DNA of 64,000 nt from Ascaphus truei (GCA_036426205.1 WSYH01000665.1:113886-177885); one strand, 5' to 3'; counted from the stretch's first letter, positions 23,164 to 34,860 are shown. A program made the numbers and translations. Notes: a model not told the origin generated them from the letters alone.

Positions 23164-24873
23164 TTTTACATTGTCTTTCTGTAGCCCCAATAAATTATGT
23201 ATGTGGATGCTTCCTCGTTATTTTTTCTGAACCCCTAAAAATGTCAAGAAATAAAGTTATTAGAAAAAAAACAAATCTCTAAACAATATGAAAATACCAA
23301 GATACATAATCTCAACCTTTCCATTAATGACTAACAAAATCTGTTTTTCTTCTTCTGCAGAGACCGTACATTTAAGGTTTTATAAAAGCCTTTCCAGCCT
23401 GCCTTTATTTAAGGTATTGTGATAATACCCCTTCTTTTACATCAATTTCACTAACTTTCTCTTACAATGTTGCTGTTACCTAGATTATATTGCAGGTAGT
23501 GACGGGCCATCTTCACACATGCCAATAGGAAGCTGGATAGTTAAATATATGATTTATGTCTTGAAAAAGATTGTAGGGAAATATTTATTTTGTGATACCT
23601 TTTTAAGGTGCAATCCCTCGTAGTCAGACAAAAGAAACGACCACCTAATCTAACTATGCTAAAATCAAAGGGCGGTGTTTGTCAATCAAGTGTTTTCTTA
23701 CCCATATCCCACCGTTTATTTATCAGAGAGCCAATACAGATAAGGGAAGGGGAGAGTAGTGCGCTCTGGTTGTTAAACACACATCAGTAACATCAGATAA
23801 AAGGGAGTAAGCAGAGGAAATCAAACATCTTCCAAGTTTAGTTAAATCACCATGTTTACAAATCATTTTAAAAATGATATACAAAAAAAGTTTAGGTGTC
23901 AGATTTTGTAAAAAGGCATCAAACAATCATATTTACCCCATAAACAAATCACCGCTATAAGTACACATTGGTCTTAGCAGGAATTTCCCCTTTAACAGAC
24001 TAACAACATTTTACATTGACAAGATATCAGGAGTTAACCTTCCTTCATCAGGTCAGAGATTACCAGAAACGGAATATTCTTAATATTATGTTGGAGAAAC
24101 TCATACAAGACAAAATCAGGCAACTTTAATCGATAACCAGCAGACCTGGGCAAATCATCTATTTCTGCTTCTATTGAATTTCTAAAAAAAATATTTATCT
24201 GCTGATTTTTTGCAACATATTAGAGGATTTATTGATTTACTGGGGATAAACACATAAATCTGTGAAAAACACTTTGCTTGACTATATACAGTAAACTGCT
24301 GAAAAAATCATCAGCTTGCTAGATATGGGTAATCCATGCCTACCAGTACTTTATGGTATACAAGCAGAAGAAGACACTTTATAATATTGTGTCTTTGGCA
24401 TAAATATAGGGAAATGTTTCGAAGCAACATGCTATGCCACCCTACAAAGGCAGCCTGTATGTTATACACAGTCAACAAAAATAAAACTGATTTACTGTTC
24501 TGATTTCCCAAAATACTTCCGTATCACAAATTACAATATCTGTTTTTCTTTTCAGGGCACATTTATTTTGTATGTACAAGCATTTGCTGGCGAACAGGAA
24601 CAGGTTGCCTTTTGTGCCAATGTCACGTTTATAATCAAGGCGTAAGAACAACATGTAATACAAACAAAATACCATGTCCTTTGAGTAGGCATGCAATAAC
24701 ACTGATGTAACTGTATTTCTCTCTTTTTTACATTGATCAAAATATGTCTCTCTTTGTACCAACTTGATGCATTACCAAATGTAACAAAATCAACGCTCAA
24801 ACATGTAACTATGTAACTCTCAAACAAATCTTAATAAAATGTTTGAAGAATATGTTGGTTCAATATTATATAG
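23164..24873. other. Unassigned AT-rich stretch
   Basis: No domain, structural RNA or clear repeat end recognised on either strand; open frames are short and AT-driven. The part near 24,010-24,060 is suggestive of a Penelope-type end but too short to call. Confidence 0.45.
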
Positions 24874-25350
24874 ATGTAACTCCTTGTGTGATGCAATCAA
24901 CACACTCACACTGCCCTCTGGCAGGTTCCTCTCCAATGCTATATGGGCATGTGACTGTTGATGGACATATAGAGTAACCAGTGACAAAGGCTGTGTAAGA
25001 GTTGGGACTGAGAGGGAGAGGAGCCTTTAAAAGGGGGCGGGCATGACATGTGAGTCAGATCTGTATGAGCCTGAATGCGTTCAGGCTCGATCGAGAGATG
25101 CCTGAGTGACAGCAGTACTCTGTGGTGAGAGAACCAGCGGATCAACGTCGGAGCATCGAGCACTGTCCGAGGGGACCCTCGATGACTGCAATGAAAGTGG
25201 TGCCGGAGTACCTTTGTGAAGTACAGGCCTGCAACACTATAGTCCACTAACCGCTCCCATCACAAGTGCCAATATCCCCAGGATTGGGTGGCACACTCTC
25301 AACTGACACTGATACAGACCCACGCAGCGTTACTGTTAAGTGGTATTATA
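24874..25350. mobile_element. Possible LTR fragment
   Basis: The start tgtaactccttgtg, a TATA-like cctttaaaag near 25,025 and cctttgtgaagt (25,211) followed by accgctcccatcac and gggtggcacactctc resemble the middle of family C LTRs at moderate similarity. No end or target duplication could be fixed. After it, caggcctgtccctagg at 25,368 resembles a hAT-type terminus. Confidence 0.35.
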
Positions 25351-25484
25351 TTTATATGCTGAAGGATCAGGCCTGTCCCTAGGCATACCTTAGGTAAGGC
25401 GCCGTCTAGGGGCGACAGGTCTCTGGGCGGCAAGAGCGAAAGTGTAACAGTGCCGCTGCTTTCCTATTTCTTAATGTGGGATTT

Positions 25485-28400
25485 ATTTATTTATTTATGT
25501 TTTACCAGGAAGTAATACATTGAGACTTACCTCTCGTTTCCAGGTATGTCCTGGGCATAGAGTTAAGATGACAAATAGTACATGGTTACAAATACAGTTA
25601 CATAAGTGAACAGGGTATACATTATATACTATACATTGCATGCACAGTTAAAGATAATATATATTATAGGCATATGTAACAGTTACAGACCAGATTAAAA
25701 TGTGAGACAGCTTTGGGATTGAAAGAACTTAAACTGGTGGTGGATGTGAAAGTCTCTGGTAGGTTGTTCCAGTTTTGGGGTGCACGGTAAGAGAAGGAGG
25801 AGTGGCCGGATACTTTGCTGAACTTTGGGACCATGAATAGTCTTTTGGAGTCAGATCTCAGATGATAAGTGCTGCATGTGGTAGGGGTGAGGAGCTTGTT
25901 CAGATAGATGGGTAGCTTGCCCAGAAAGTATTTGAAGGCAAGACAGGAAAGGTGAACTTTGCGCCTAGACTCAAGTGATGACCAATCTAGTTCTTTGAGC
26001 ATTTCGCAATGATGTGTGTTGTAGTTACATTGGAGAACAAAACGGCATATTGAATTCTAGAAGGTGTCAAGTTTGCTAAGGTGGGTTTGGGGTGCCGAGC
26101 CGTATACTACGTCTCCATTGTCTATAATTGGCATTAGCATCTGCTGTGCGATACGCTTTCTGACCAGCAGGATTAGGGAGGATTTGTTCCTATAAGTTAC
26201 ACCTAGTTTGGCATAGGTTTTGGATGTCAGGGTATCAATGTGCATCCCGAATGTTAAGTGGGAGTCGAACCATATGCCCAGGTATTTAAAACTAGTGACA
26301 GGAGTTAGTGTGGTATTAGCGTTGGTTCTGATCTGGAGCTCAGTCACTGGAAGCTTTAAAAATGTAGTCTTGGTCCCAAATACCATTGTTACAGTCTTGT
26401 CAGTGTTTAAAAACAGTTTGTTTTGGGAAATCCAGTTTTCAAGTCTCAAAAAGTCAGACTGAATTATGTGTTCAAGGTCAGAGAGGCTATGGCTGTGTGC
26501 ATATAGGATTGTGTCATCTGCATACATGTGTATTGAAGCTTCCTTACAAGCTGTGGGAAGATCATTGATGAACACTGAGAAGAGTAGGGGCCCCAGAACA
26601 GAGCCTTGCGGGACACCACAGGTGATATCCAAGGGGTTGAAGTTAGAGCATGAGATGGACACATGTGTGGATCTACCTGATAGGTAGGACCAGTTTAAAG
26701 CATGCTTCCCTGTGACAGGGGGAGGAAGGGGATAAACTGATTTGCTATGCATTACTGTGTTTGCCCTGTCCCAGATGGTTTTGTCCCCCATTGGCAAGCC
26801 ATTCCCTGCTTGGTATATTAAAAGTCAAAATGCATTGCTTGCCATACCCTCTAACCGACACATGACGGCGGTATAGAAGCCGGCATTTCAATGCGAAATA
26901 CTAATTCTAGAACGAAAGCACCCAGAAACCTGATTTTTGAGGTGCAAATACAGTGAACCACTACATGCACATACATATCATTTTTAAAGTTGTGACACAA
27001 ACAGATCATGGTGTTTTAATAAAGTGTGTATTAACTGCAGATTGTAAATGTAAGGCAGGAGCTATTTTTTGTAAGTCCAAGCAGGAATTCCTTGCACATC
27101 CAGCTGTGATATGGGTGAATGAGCTGGGGGTATTTTCATGGCTGAGCTTCAAAGGGGTCCGCTGATTTAGCACCCCTCAGTCTAAAAGGAGTGTCAGGGA
27201 TGAAAAGACCCAGAGACCCATAATATATACACGCTGGCATTCGGAGGTATAACAGATGACAGGCTATTTACATCTCTGTGTCAAAAATCAGACTCAGCGG
27301 TGCCAAGGTATGGGTGTATAACAGGTATGCTAAGTGGCATGGGTCTTAACCTGACCCATGCGCCCTGCCCACCAGACAGCCCTTCTGACCGGTCTTATGA
27401 ACTGTGGGCAACCTGACTATTGGTGGGTTAAATTGTTTCCACGAGATGATTGGATCCACATGTTAAAGATAGCTTTGGCCAGTCTATTACAGTGGCTCCC
27501 CAGGTATCCCCAGTGTGATTCCTGAATTTTGATCCATGATGTAAAGATGCAAGACTTTGTTCCAGCACAGCGGCAACTGGTCCAGGAGTGAAGGGGTTAA
27601 TAACAACGTAACCAAGGATTTGCCCCTAACTTCGGAATTCGTTAGCCCTGGTGACTCTGGAACGAATTTTAACAAAGTTCCACGGAATACTTTGAGGTGG
27701 CTGAGATATCAGATCGGCAACTTGTGATCTGGCCACAGAACCTTTAAACCAAGGCTGCATTTCTTGCACTTGCAAGCAAAGGAAATTTTATTTTGTTCCA
27801 AGGACAATCTATTTTGTTCCCTTATCCCAGTAAGTGTTGTTTTAAGTGTATTCTGCAAATGTCGTGTGTTTGTCTATTAAGGAAATAAATCACAATTTAT
27901 TTTGCAACTTGTTCTGTTCAATCAAGTACTCAGAAATATAAATGTGTTGATAAAGTTGGTGTCCATCGTGACATAACCTATACCAGAGCACTGGAGTTTG
28001 TTAAGCAGGATAGCATGATCAACAGTATCAAAAGCCTTTGCAAAATCAAGGAAAATTGCACCAGTGAGTTGTCCCTGTTCCATTCCACACTGGATTTCAT
28101 TGCAAACTTTTAGCAGGGTATACACGGTGGAGTGTTTGGGGTGGAAGCCAGATTGGAATTGGCTAGGAAATTTGTCTTGGTATAGTAATCGCTTAATTGG
28201 GAATGAACACATTTCCCCATGACTTTGGATTGTTTTGGGAGAAGAGAGATTGGCCTGTAGTTTGAGACAGTGTTTTTGTCCCCACATTTGAATATTGGGA
28301 CAACTCTGGCAGATTTCCAGGTCTTAGGGATGTGGCCTGCAGACAGGATAGAGTTGACTATGGAAGCAATTGGTTTGGCAATGGCTGGGGCACCAAGTCT

Positions 28401-28700
28401 TAGGAACTTAGATTGACTGTAGTACAGTAAGTCAGGTCCACATTGGCTGCTTAGTTTTAATTTGAGGAGCGCTTGTGTAATCTCCTCTTCGGATACTGGG
28501 CCAAATTGAAAATTGTGGGCAGTGTTGGGAGGGGGTGGCAGCGTGGGGCGATATGGGTTCTCCCAGGATGGGATTCATGTTTGTGGTTTGGGTTGCGTTT
28601 CGCTAATAAGTTAGTGGCACACCCCACAAAGTAGTCATTGAATGCATTTGCAATGTCAGTGGGGTTTGTCAGACTAATATCCCCCTTAGTGATATTACTT
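25485..28700 (-). mobile_element. LINE with reverse transcriptase, split by LTR B2
   Basis: Read on the minus strand, the N-terminal RT part lies at about 28,520-27,974, with an SNYRPISLLP-like block near 28,270, QSGFHPKHST near 28,160 and FLDFAKAFDTVDH near 28,040. It stops at the LTR and resumes at 26,705 with WSYLSGRSTHVS, GVPQGSVLGPLLFSVFINDL and the catalytic MYADDTILYAH (about 26,540-26,510), then a C-terminal region down to 25,664. The 3' end finishes in an ATAAATAAATAAAT-like tail near 25,485-25,500. CR1/L2/Rex1 group by RT style. Besides the LTR it has a break between 26,057 and 26,002. Confidence 0.8.
26711..27973 (+). mobile_element. Solo LTR, family B (copy B2), inside the LINE
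   Basis: It begins TGTGACAGGG and ends CCATCGTGACA, with an AATAAA signal near 27,884. The last 85 bp match the end of copy B1. On the LINE strand, the RT frame leaves at GIG and resumes at GKHALNW, so the LTR explains the gap. Flanking pentamers ttccc and taacc agree at three of five positions, consistent with a decayed duplication. About 1.26 kb, shorter than B1 and B3. Confidence 0.72.
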
Positions 28701-28726
28701 GGTTGTTGATGGTTAGAAGGCTGGAA

Positions 28727-28935
28727 TACAGCTGCAGCGGACGTTATTCTAAAACTTCACCTGGTGTACCGCTCTGAATACCCCTGTCATGGCGCGTGGT
28801 GTTTTCCAACCGTGCCGCCATTGACTTGGGTTTCTATCGGGTGCAGAAAATGGCATTTTAGCGTTGTCTGCAATACCGTCTAGAAACTCAAGTGGGCAAT
28901 CGCGAGTTGTTGTCTTAAAAATCTAATAGCAATTC
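28727..28935. mobile_element. TIR element fragment (catggcgcgtg family)
   Basis: The left end TACAGCTGCAGCGGACGTTA runs into ttctaaaacttcacctggtg, then ccctgtcatggcgcgtg, ccgccattg and gtgggcaatcgcgag. The same series occurs at 50,085-50,240, and part of it near 60,230-60,260. The right end is not clear, so this is called a fragment. Confidence 0.55.
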
Positions 28936-29304
28936 AACCTACACAGTACAGCTGTACACTTCTGCAAGTCTGTGTGTGTGTACAGTAATTGTAATTTGAA
29001 GATTTATATTTGAAGCAGAGATTAACATTACAAGTTCATACTGTATAGTCTGAGGCTCCTTAGCCATACACAGATTAAAAATATGAGGACACATACTGTA
29101 TACAGGATAATAAAGGGAAAAGAAGTAATACAAAAATACAACGTCGCGTCTTCTTCTGAATGCAAAATATTTTTTCCGCTCATGCGTGTACAGTGTCTAA
29201 ATGGAACCTTGTTGAAACGCATATGCGTGTCATCACCTTTCTATATGTATTATTTATTAATCAATACATTTGTTAGGCTTGCTCTTTTCATACTGTTTTT
29301 ATTT

Positions 29305-30335
29305 AATGCGCATGCGTGTATGTCTCATTGGAACCTTGTTGAAACGCAAATGCGTGTCATCACATTTAGGCACATGCGTGTATTTAAATAAATAAAAAAA
29401 AAGGCAAAGCAATTAATCTGTGATAAGCCCTTCTTGGAGAATCCCCCACACATTCAAAGTGAATTTCAAGTAAAAAAAACAAAAAAAAAACGAGACATCC
29501 CTTTTTGAAGGACTGATTTAAATAAACCATAATCTGAATCATGTTTTTGATAAGTTAACAATTTTTGCCATTCTTACAATCACTTCCTTCTTAATTGTAC
29601 TGTAATGTATACTGCACTGTAAAGTATATTACTAGAATTTTTCTTTGGGCGTGGGGGTGTTTCAATGATTCTCGTGAATTTAAAGAAGAATTTGTTTTAT
29701 TTTATCTGGGTAATCATGGAAGAATGAAAAATACAAATAATCATGAATAATACAAATTTACAATCTTTATCTTCTTTGTAATGGCTGCATTGCATTCTGT
29801 ATTCTGTCCTTTTTAATTTAAGGGCCGGTGGTGACTTTTGCACCTTCCCCCTCACCACCTTATCCACACCCCCCCCCCCCCCCCAGACAGAGCCATTCAT
29901 GAAAATATATTGAGACTTTGTTGAGCCATGTTGTTTCCCCTCTCCCCCCATTCTCACACACGCATGCTCACGAATCTCATATGCGTGTCATCACATTTAG
30001 GCGCATGCGTGTATGTCTCATTGGAACGTTGTTGAAACGCATATGCGTGTCATCACATTTAGGCGCATGCGTGTATTTAAATTTAAAAAAAAGGCAAAGC
30101 AATTAATCTGTGATAAGCCCTTCTTGGAGAATCCTCCACACATTCAAATTGAATTTCAAGTTTTGTAATTTTTCTTTGGAGGTGGGGGTGTTTCAATGAT
30201 TCTCATGAATTTAAAGACGACATTTTTTTATTTTAACTGGATAATCATTAAAAAATGACAAATACACATACTGTAATCATGAAAAATACAAATGTACAAT
30301 CTTGTCTTTATCTTCTTCGTATTGGCTGCATTGTC
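29305..30335. repeat. Diverged direct duplication containing gcatgcgtgt motifs
   Basis: Sequence from 29,309 (gcgcatgcgtgtatgtctca) through the ggcaaagcaattaatctgtg block recurs from 30,001, and the tgggggtgtttcaatgattc block at 29,652 recurs at 30,182. In both copies the aaacgca(a/t)atgcgtgtcatca motif is present, also once more near 29,213. The intervening DNA includes C tracts at 29,870-29,884. From 30,336 to 31,000 nothing is recognised. Confidence 0.75.
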
Positions 30336-31000
30336 ATTGAGAGAGGGGGGGGGGGGTTGTGTACATTAATGACTGTTGCTACAATATACACACAGTTCAA
30401 TAATTTTACACATGATACCCCCCTTCCTTTTTTAGTGCAGCAGCTCTGAAAAGAAAAAATGAGTGCAGTAAAGTGCATTTAAGGCATTGCGTATATCACT
30501 ATATTGGACTATACAGTAACTACTGTCAAACTATATACTGTACAGTATAACTGTATAACTACAGTATACTGTACAATATATACTGTAACTATACTACATT
30601 AAAACTACTGTATAACTATAACAAGTTGAAACAATTTAAAACAATCTTTATTTTTTTTGGAGTAAAAACATTTACTACTGTAGGTTAGACACATCCTGTA
30701 CAGGATTTAACACTGTACAGTAGAAAGTGGAGAGAAAGGGCTGACATAAAAAGGTTAAAATGGTTATTTTGAGTGCCATACTTATCTATATCATACTTGC
30801 TGTACCTGTACTTACAGCACCATACAGGTAAGGGAGGGGGCGTGGGGGAAATGCCTGCACTTTTTCTTCGCCCACCTACAGACATGCACATGTAAAACAG
30901 AAATAAATGATTATACAGGCATACCAAGCATTAAAACCATGAAAAATTTAAAAACAATCAACTTTTTTTTTATAGAGAGTAAAAACATTGTTCTATAACT

Positions 31001-31420
31001 TTTGAACTACAGCACAGTACAATCAAAGAGCAAAGTCGTTCCCAAACGGTCTGGCCTTCCAGGGACGAGCCCTTATATGCCTCAAAAGGCCATTGATGGT
31101 GTCTCTCCCGGTTCTCATAACATGATCGTTAACAAAAAAATAACGCTGCACTTCCCCAAAATGGTTTTCCTTACATTTTCCAGCAGAGCCTTCTTGATTT
31201 TATTCCCTTCATAATTTACGTTGTGGGTCCACCTGCTGTACATCTCAAAACTGATGTGGTGTTTATAGATGCAGTGCATATTTCTGGGCTACACCAGCAC
31301 TTCCGATCTTGTATTTCTCCCAGACTTGCTGGAGCAGGTCGCTCAAGATGATGTCTGGCAGCGTTACAATGGGAGTGGGTGTGCTTCTGGCAGCGGGCGA
31401 GGGTAGGTGGTCTGGGAGGA
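31001..31420 (-). pseudogene. Degenerate coding-like block, family unknown
   Basis: Minus-strand frames read PTPIVTLPDIILSDLLQQVW and EKYKIGSAGVAQKYALHL near 31,380-31,265, and later, in another frame, RDTINGLLRHIRARPWKARP near 31,110-31,045. The look is of a decayed transposon-encoded protein, with stops and frame changes between. I do not recognise the family, and a function is not claimed. Confidence 0.35.
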
Positions 31421-31433
31421 TGCTTTCCTCCTG

Positions 31434-31685
31434 TCATGGCCTTACCGGGGTTGTCATCTCATCCTCATCAAGGTGTCTGTGTGTGTGTGTCTGTCTGTGT
31501 TTGTGTGTCTCCCCCTGCTGCAGGAACATGTCCCTGGCTCCCCCACCTCCCTCCCGCTGGCGGCACATCTCCCTCTCCCCTCGCTGGCGGCATATTTTAT
31601 CGCCCCCCCGTTGGTACATCTCCCCCCGCTGCCGGCACATGTCCCCCCCCCCCGCTTGTCACTTTCAGGGTCTTATGGGGTCTTC
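31434..31685. repeat. Low-complexity GT and C-rich tract
   Basis: A gtgtgtgtgtctgtctgtgt run (31,480-31,510) is followed by imperfect repeats of ctccc-cgctggcggcacat. Open frames in all phases are composition effects. The stretch 31,690-32,100 has no assigned feature. Confidence 0.7.
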
Positions 31686-32112
31686 ATCTGTTTTTTTTCT
31701 TCTTCATCTGTATCTTCCGCAGGCATGCCCTTGTCCTCCTTTTGGAGGGGGTCCTCCCTCCTCTGCTTCTTGCCATAAAATGAGGCTGCATAGGCTTTTG
31801 TAGGCCTATGACGTAACATTTTTGACAAATGGTTCCCACGGCTCTGATTGGCCAGTTAAAACCATGTGCTTTTTTTTTTTGTGACACCATACAGTATAAA
31901 GGAAATGAAGCCAGACAATCAGAATGGCTGTGCTTCCTTTCCCTTTAACATGACATCATCAAAAGCAAGATGGCCGGCGTCACATGGTACTTGAGCCAAT
32001 CAGATCGTTGGAACTAGACCGGAAGCTCGCCACCAGCATGCGCACTGCAAGATAGGCCGCAACCGGCACCTGTAAGGAGAATGGGACAGGAGATACGTCA
32101 CCGGATCGGAGG

Positions 32113-32754
32113 TTAGTGAAGTCCCCAGCTTTCTCCCCAGGTAACTCCGGGAACAAGAACGGCAGCAAAAGGCTCCTTGGGCATCGACCTCTTCCAGATG
32201 GACGTCTCCGGCCAGGAAGAAGGATGCGGCTCACAGGTAGGAGACATCTTCTCTACAGGGTAGGTGCAGCTGGGCTCATCCTCTGTGGCAATGACAACGG
32301 TAGCGGCAGGAATGGCAGCCACAGCAACAGCAGCGGGTAGGGACACCTCCACAAGGACGCAATACCGGGGCGAGCCAGTCGCCCTGGTGACCAAGACTAC
32401 GGTCACCTGGGGACTCGCACCTAACACCCCTGGGACAGTCCACTCACCCTCAGGAACATCATGCGTGGTGGATCCAAGTCCTGGGACCATTAGGGCTAGG
32501 ACCCACAGGCCCACAGCAGGGTCTGCGTAAGCAATGAGTGGTACCGGACCACAGGCAACTCCGGCAGGAATTGCAGGCACATCAGGGGCCACACCTTCCG
32601 GTGAGACCACGCCAAAGATAAGGCTGCTTCTAGACGAGTGAATATTGCTAGCTTGATGCAGATACAGGGCCTCACAATGCGGGCACCTCTCACGCATGCC
32701 AATTTCTCCACCAGGTTGGCGACAGCCAGGGCATATGCACTTATGGGCCTCCAT
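32113..32754 (-). CDS. Unassigned 213-aa ORF with Cys-rich N-terminus
   Basis: This open frame starts with ATG and has a paired-cysteine pattern at its N-terminus: Cys at residues 6, 8 and 11, then CPHC at 24-27, spacing that could bind one zinc. The rest is rich in Val, Pro and Ala with no recognised domain. The region is CpG-rich, which lengthens chance frames. No splice or polyadenylation context is clear and no repeat end flanks it. It may be part of a transposon protein or a chance frame. I do not assign a function. Confidence 0.3.
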   Translation of the reverse strand: MEAHKCICPGCRQPGGEIGMRERCPHCEALYLHQASNIHSSRSSLIFGVVSPEGVAPDVPAIPAGVACGPVPLIAYADPAVGLWVLALMVPGLGSTTHDVPEGEWTVPGVLGASPQVTVVLVTRATGSPRYCVLVEVSLPAAVAVAAIPAATVVIATEDEPSCTYPVEKMSPTCEPHPSSWPETSIWKRSMPKEPFAAVLVPGVTWGESWGLH

Positions 32755-33079
32755 ATCAACGAACTCAGCAGGAGCAGTTTGTATATCTGCTTCCTTTGAT
32801 AGCTCTCTCTACACTGAACAGTGCAGCAACCCTGTAGTTCCTCCCCTCTCAAGGAAGGCTCCTGATTGGTGGCCACTTATCTGCCCCTCCCCTGGGTGAA
32901 ATTAGAAGTAGGACGTCATTAAGTGGGCAGGGAATAGCTACTGCATTAGCCCATCAGTAAGGGGCGATGCCAAGCTTTAGCGCTGAAAGCTTGCAACCTT
33001 TTGCAAGTTATCACTTTTGCACACCCATGCGGTCCCATATTTTTCAGCGGGAGCGCCATTTTGAAGTGCAATACAGGGT

Positions 33080-33495
33080 CCACCACGCGGTGGCAGCCAT
33101 TTTGGGCTCTCCCCCTGTTTTGTACTTTTAAAGGACCAGGGTGCTCTGCCAGGTACCCAGCCCCTCCTAATATGTAGCAGCTTGTCCCCTTTTACGGCAG
33201 CCAGATTGGGGTACACGCTCCTTCCCTCTCAGAGCCCCCAATATAGGACAAATTACATAAAACATGCGACATGTGGGTGTCACGTAACCCGGGACGACTC
33301 CCCCACATAACAGGCACCCAGTACCATGTGCTATTTTCGTGTATCACCCCGTTTTGTGCTTTTGAAGGACTAGGATGCTGCCAGGAGCACAGATCCACAG
33401 CATGTGGCAAAAGGCTCCCTTAAGGCAGTTGCCAATTGGGGTCTACTCTCCCAGGAATCGCACATCCTTTCTGGGAGCCCCCAACATAGAAAACG
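33080..33495. repeat. Diverged tandem duplication of about 240 bp
   Basis: The block ccctgttttgtacttttaaa, then ggaccagggtgct..., gccagattggggtacacgctcc, agagcccccaatata at 33,110-33,245 is repeated in diverged form at 33,347-33,490 (ccgttttgtgcttttgaagg, ccaattggggtctactctcc, gggagcccccaacata). No gene is recognised between 32,755 and 33,495. Confidence 0.65.
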
Positions 33496-33499
33496 AAAG

Positions 33500-33770
33500 A
33501 GGAGAGAAAGACGAGGGAGAGAGAGGGAAGGGAGAGGGGGGGAAGGGGGCGAGAAAGGGAAGGGAGAGGGGGTGAGAAAGGGAAGGGAGAGGGTCGAGAG
33601 AGGGGGCGAGAAAAGGAAGGGAGAGGGGGCGAGGGGGAAGGCAGAGAGAGATGGGAGAGAGAGATGGGAGAGAGGGAAGGGTGAGGGGGCGGAGAAAGGG
33701 AAGGGAGAGGGGGCGAGAAAGGGAAGGGAGAGGGGGCGAGAAAAGGAAGGGAGAGGGGGCGAGGGGGGGG
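33500..33770. repeat. Pure purine minisatellite (GGGAGAGGGGGCGAGAAAGGGAA-like)
   Basis: About 270 bp nearly all A and G on the plus strand, made of a 20-odd-bp unit (gggaagggagagggggcgag). Such mirror-rich polypurine tracts can form triplex DNA, which is an inference here. Overlapping frames are artefacts. It ends exactly where the Penelope duplicate starts. Confidence 0.9.
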
Positions 33771-34413
33771 TGACCGCCTCTTCACCACCTTCACCTTGTA
33801 TCTTCCTGGAGGATGGGTTGTAGTTTCCTGGCGATCTTGCGTAGGGCTCCTAGGTGTGGGTTATATGTGACCACCAAAGGTACCCTGTCGCTTGTCTCCT
33901 TCTGTTTGTATTCAAGGAGATCACTTCTTGGTATTCTGGTGGCTTTGTGAATTTGCTGGTCTACAATTCTGTGGTTATATCCACGGTTTATAAAGTCTGA
34001 TCTCAAGGCTTTAATCCGCTGGTCTCTGTCTGCTGTGTCGGAGCATATCCGGTTGTATCGTATGGCTTGACTGTAGATGGTTGCATGTTTGGTGTGTGTC
34101 GGGTGGAAGCTGTTGTCCCTCAAATAGCTGGCTCTGTCTGTAGGTTTGCGGTATACAGAAGTCTGTAGTTGGTTGTTCTTTATAGTAATGGTGGTGTCTA
34201 GAAAATGTACTTCATCCGGGGAATGGGTGAGTTTGAGGTTGATGGTCGGGTGGAAAGTATTGAAGTTGTCATAGAACTGTAGGAGGTCCTGTTCGCCAGA
34301 GGTCCAAATCAGGAGGATATATATATATATATGTGTGTGTGGGTGTGTCAAAAGGATATAGGAGTGCTAATGAGCATGGCCAAATGTATACAACAGAAGA
34401 CAGCAATACCCAA
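33771..34413 (-). mobile_element. Truncated Penelope-like RT fragment, duplicate of 63,358-64,000
   Basis: Over all 643 bp comparable in this window, no difference from 63,358-64,000 was seen by eye, at a constant offset of 29,587. The minus-strand frame (34,351-33,791) encodes the end of a Penelope-like reverse transcriptase: LLIWTSGEQDLLQFYDNFN, then VHFLDTTI and SVYRKPTDRASYL. The 5' truncation lies at an (AT)n-GTGTG microsatellite, and the sequence beyond it (34,340-34,413) is also shared. At the other side it begins with 24 bp of the short insertion described at 63,279. It lacks the endonuclease. Confidence 0.9.
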
Positions 34414-34544
34414 TGCTACATCCAATGTGACAAAATACATAGTTAAATACTTCAATGTTAGTATTCTCGTGAGTAAGGGTCATTTTGTTAAACCCTTTGG
34501 CCAAAGCGTTATAAGCCTGCAGCCACGGTTGGGTTTCGGAGAAT

Positions 34545-34860
34545 ATTTATATGTATTGAGGGGCTTGGGGGTATTTTTATAGGTATTGGGGGGCTTGGGT
34601 GTATTTTCATATGTATTGAGGGGCTTGGGGGAATGTTTATATGTATTGGGGGATTGGGGGTATTTTTATATGGGTTGGGGTATTTTTTATATGTATTGGG
34701 GAGGGTTGTTTTATTTTTTTAATGGATTGGGGTCTTTTGTAGATGTATTGGGGTGGGTTTTATATGTATTATTTTTTTAATATATATATTGTTTTATATG
34801 TGTATGTATGTATGTATGTATGTATGTATGTATGTATGTATGAATGTATGTATTTATGGG
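34545..34860. repeat. Imperfect minisatellite and (ATGT)n microsatellite
   Basis: Units of tatatgtattggggggcttg and variants with gggtattttt repeat through 34,785. A (tatg)n run follows at 34,797-34,857. No gene. Confidence 0.85.

Noticed and set aside
26057..26797. Possible host gene
   Set aside because: The 246-codon frame is a LINE reverse transcriptase with YADD and VPQGSVLGPLLF motifs.
33404..33823. Arg/Gly/Glu-rich ORF and its Pro/Ser-rich antisense
   Set aside because: Encoded by the pure purine repeat; no conserved domain.
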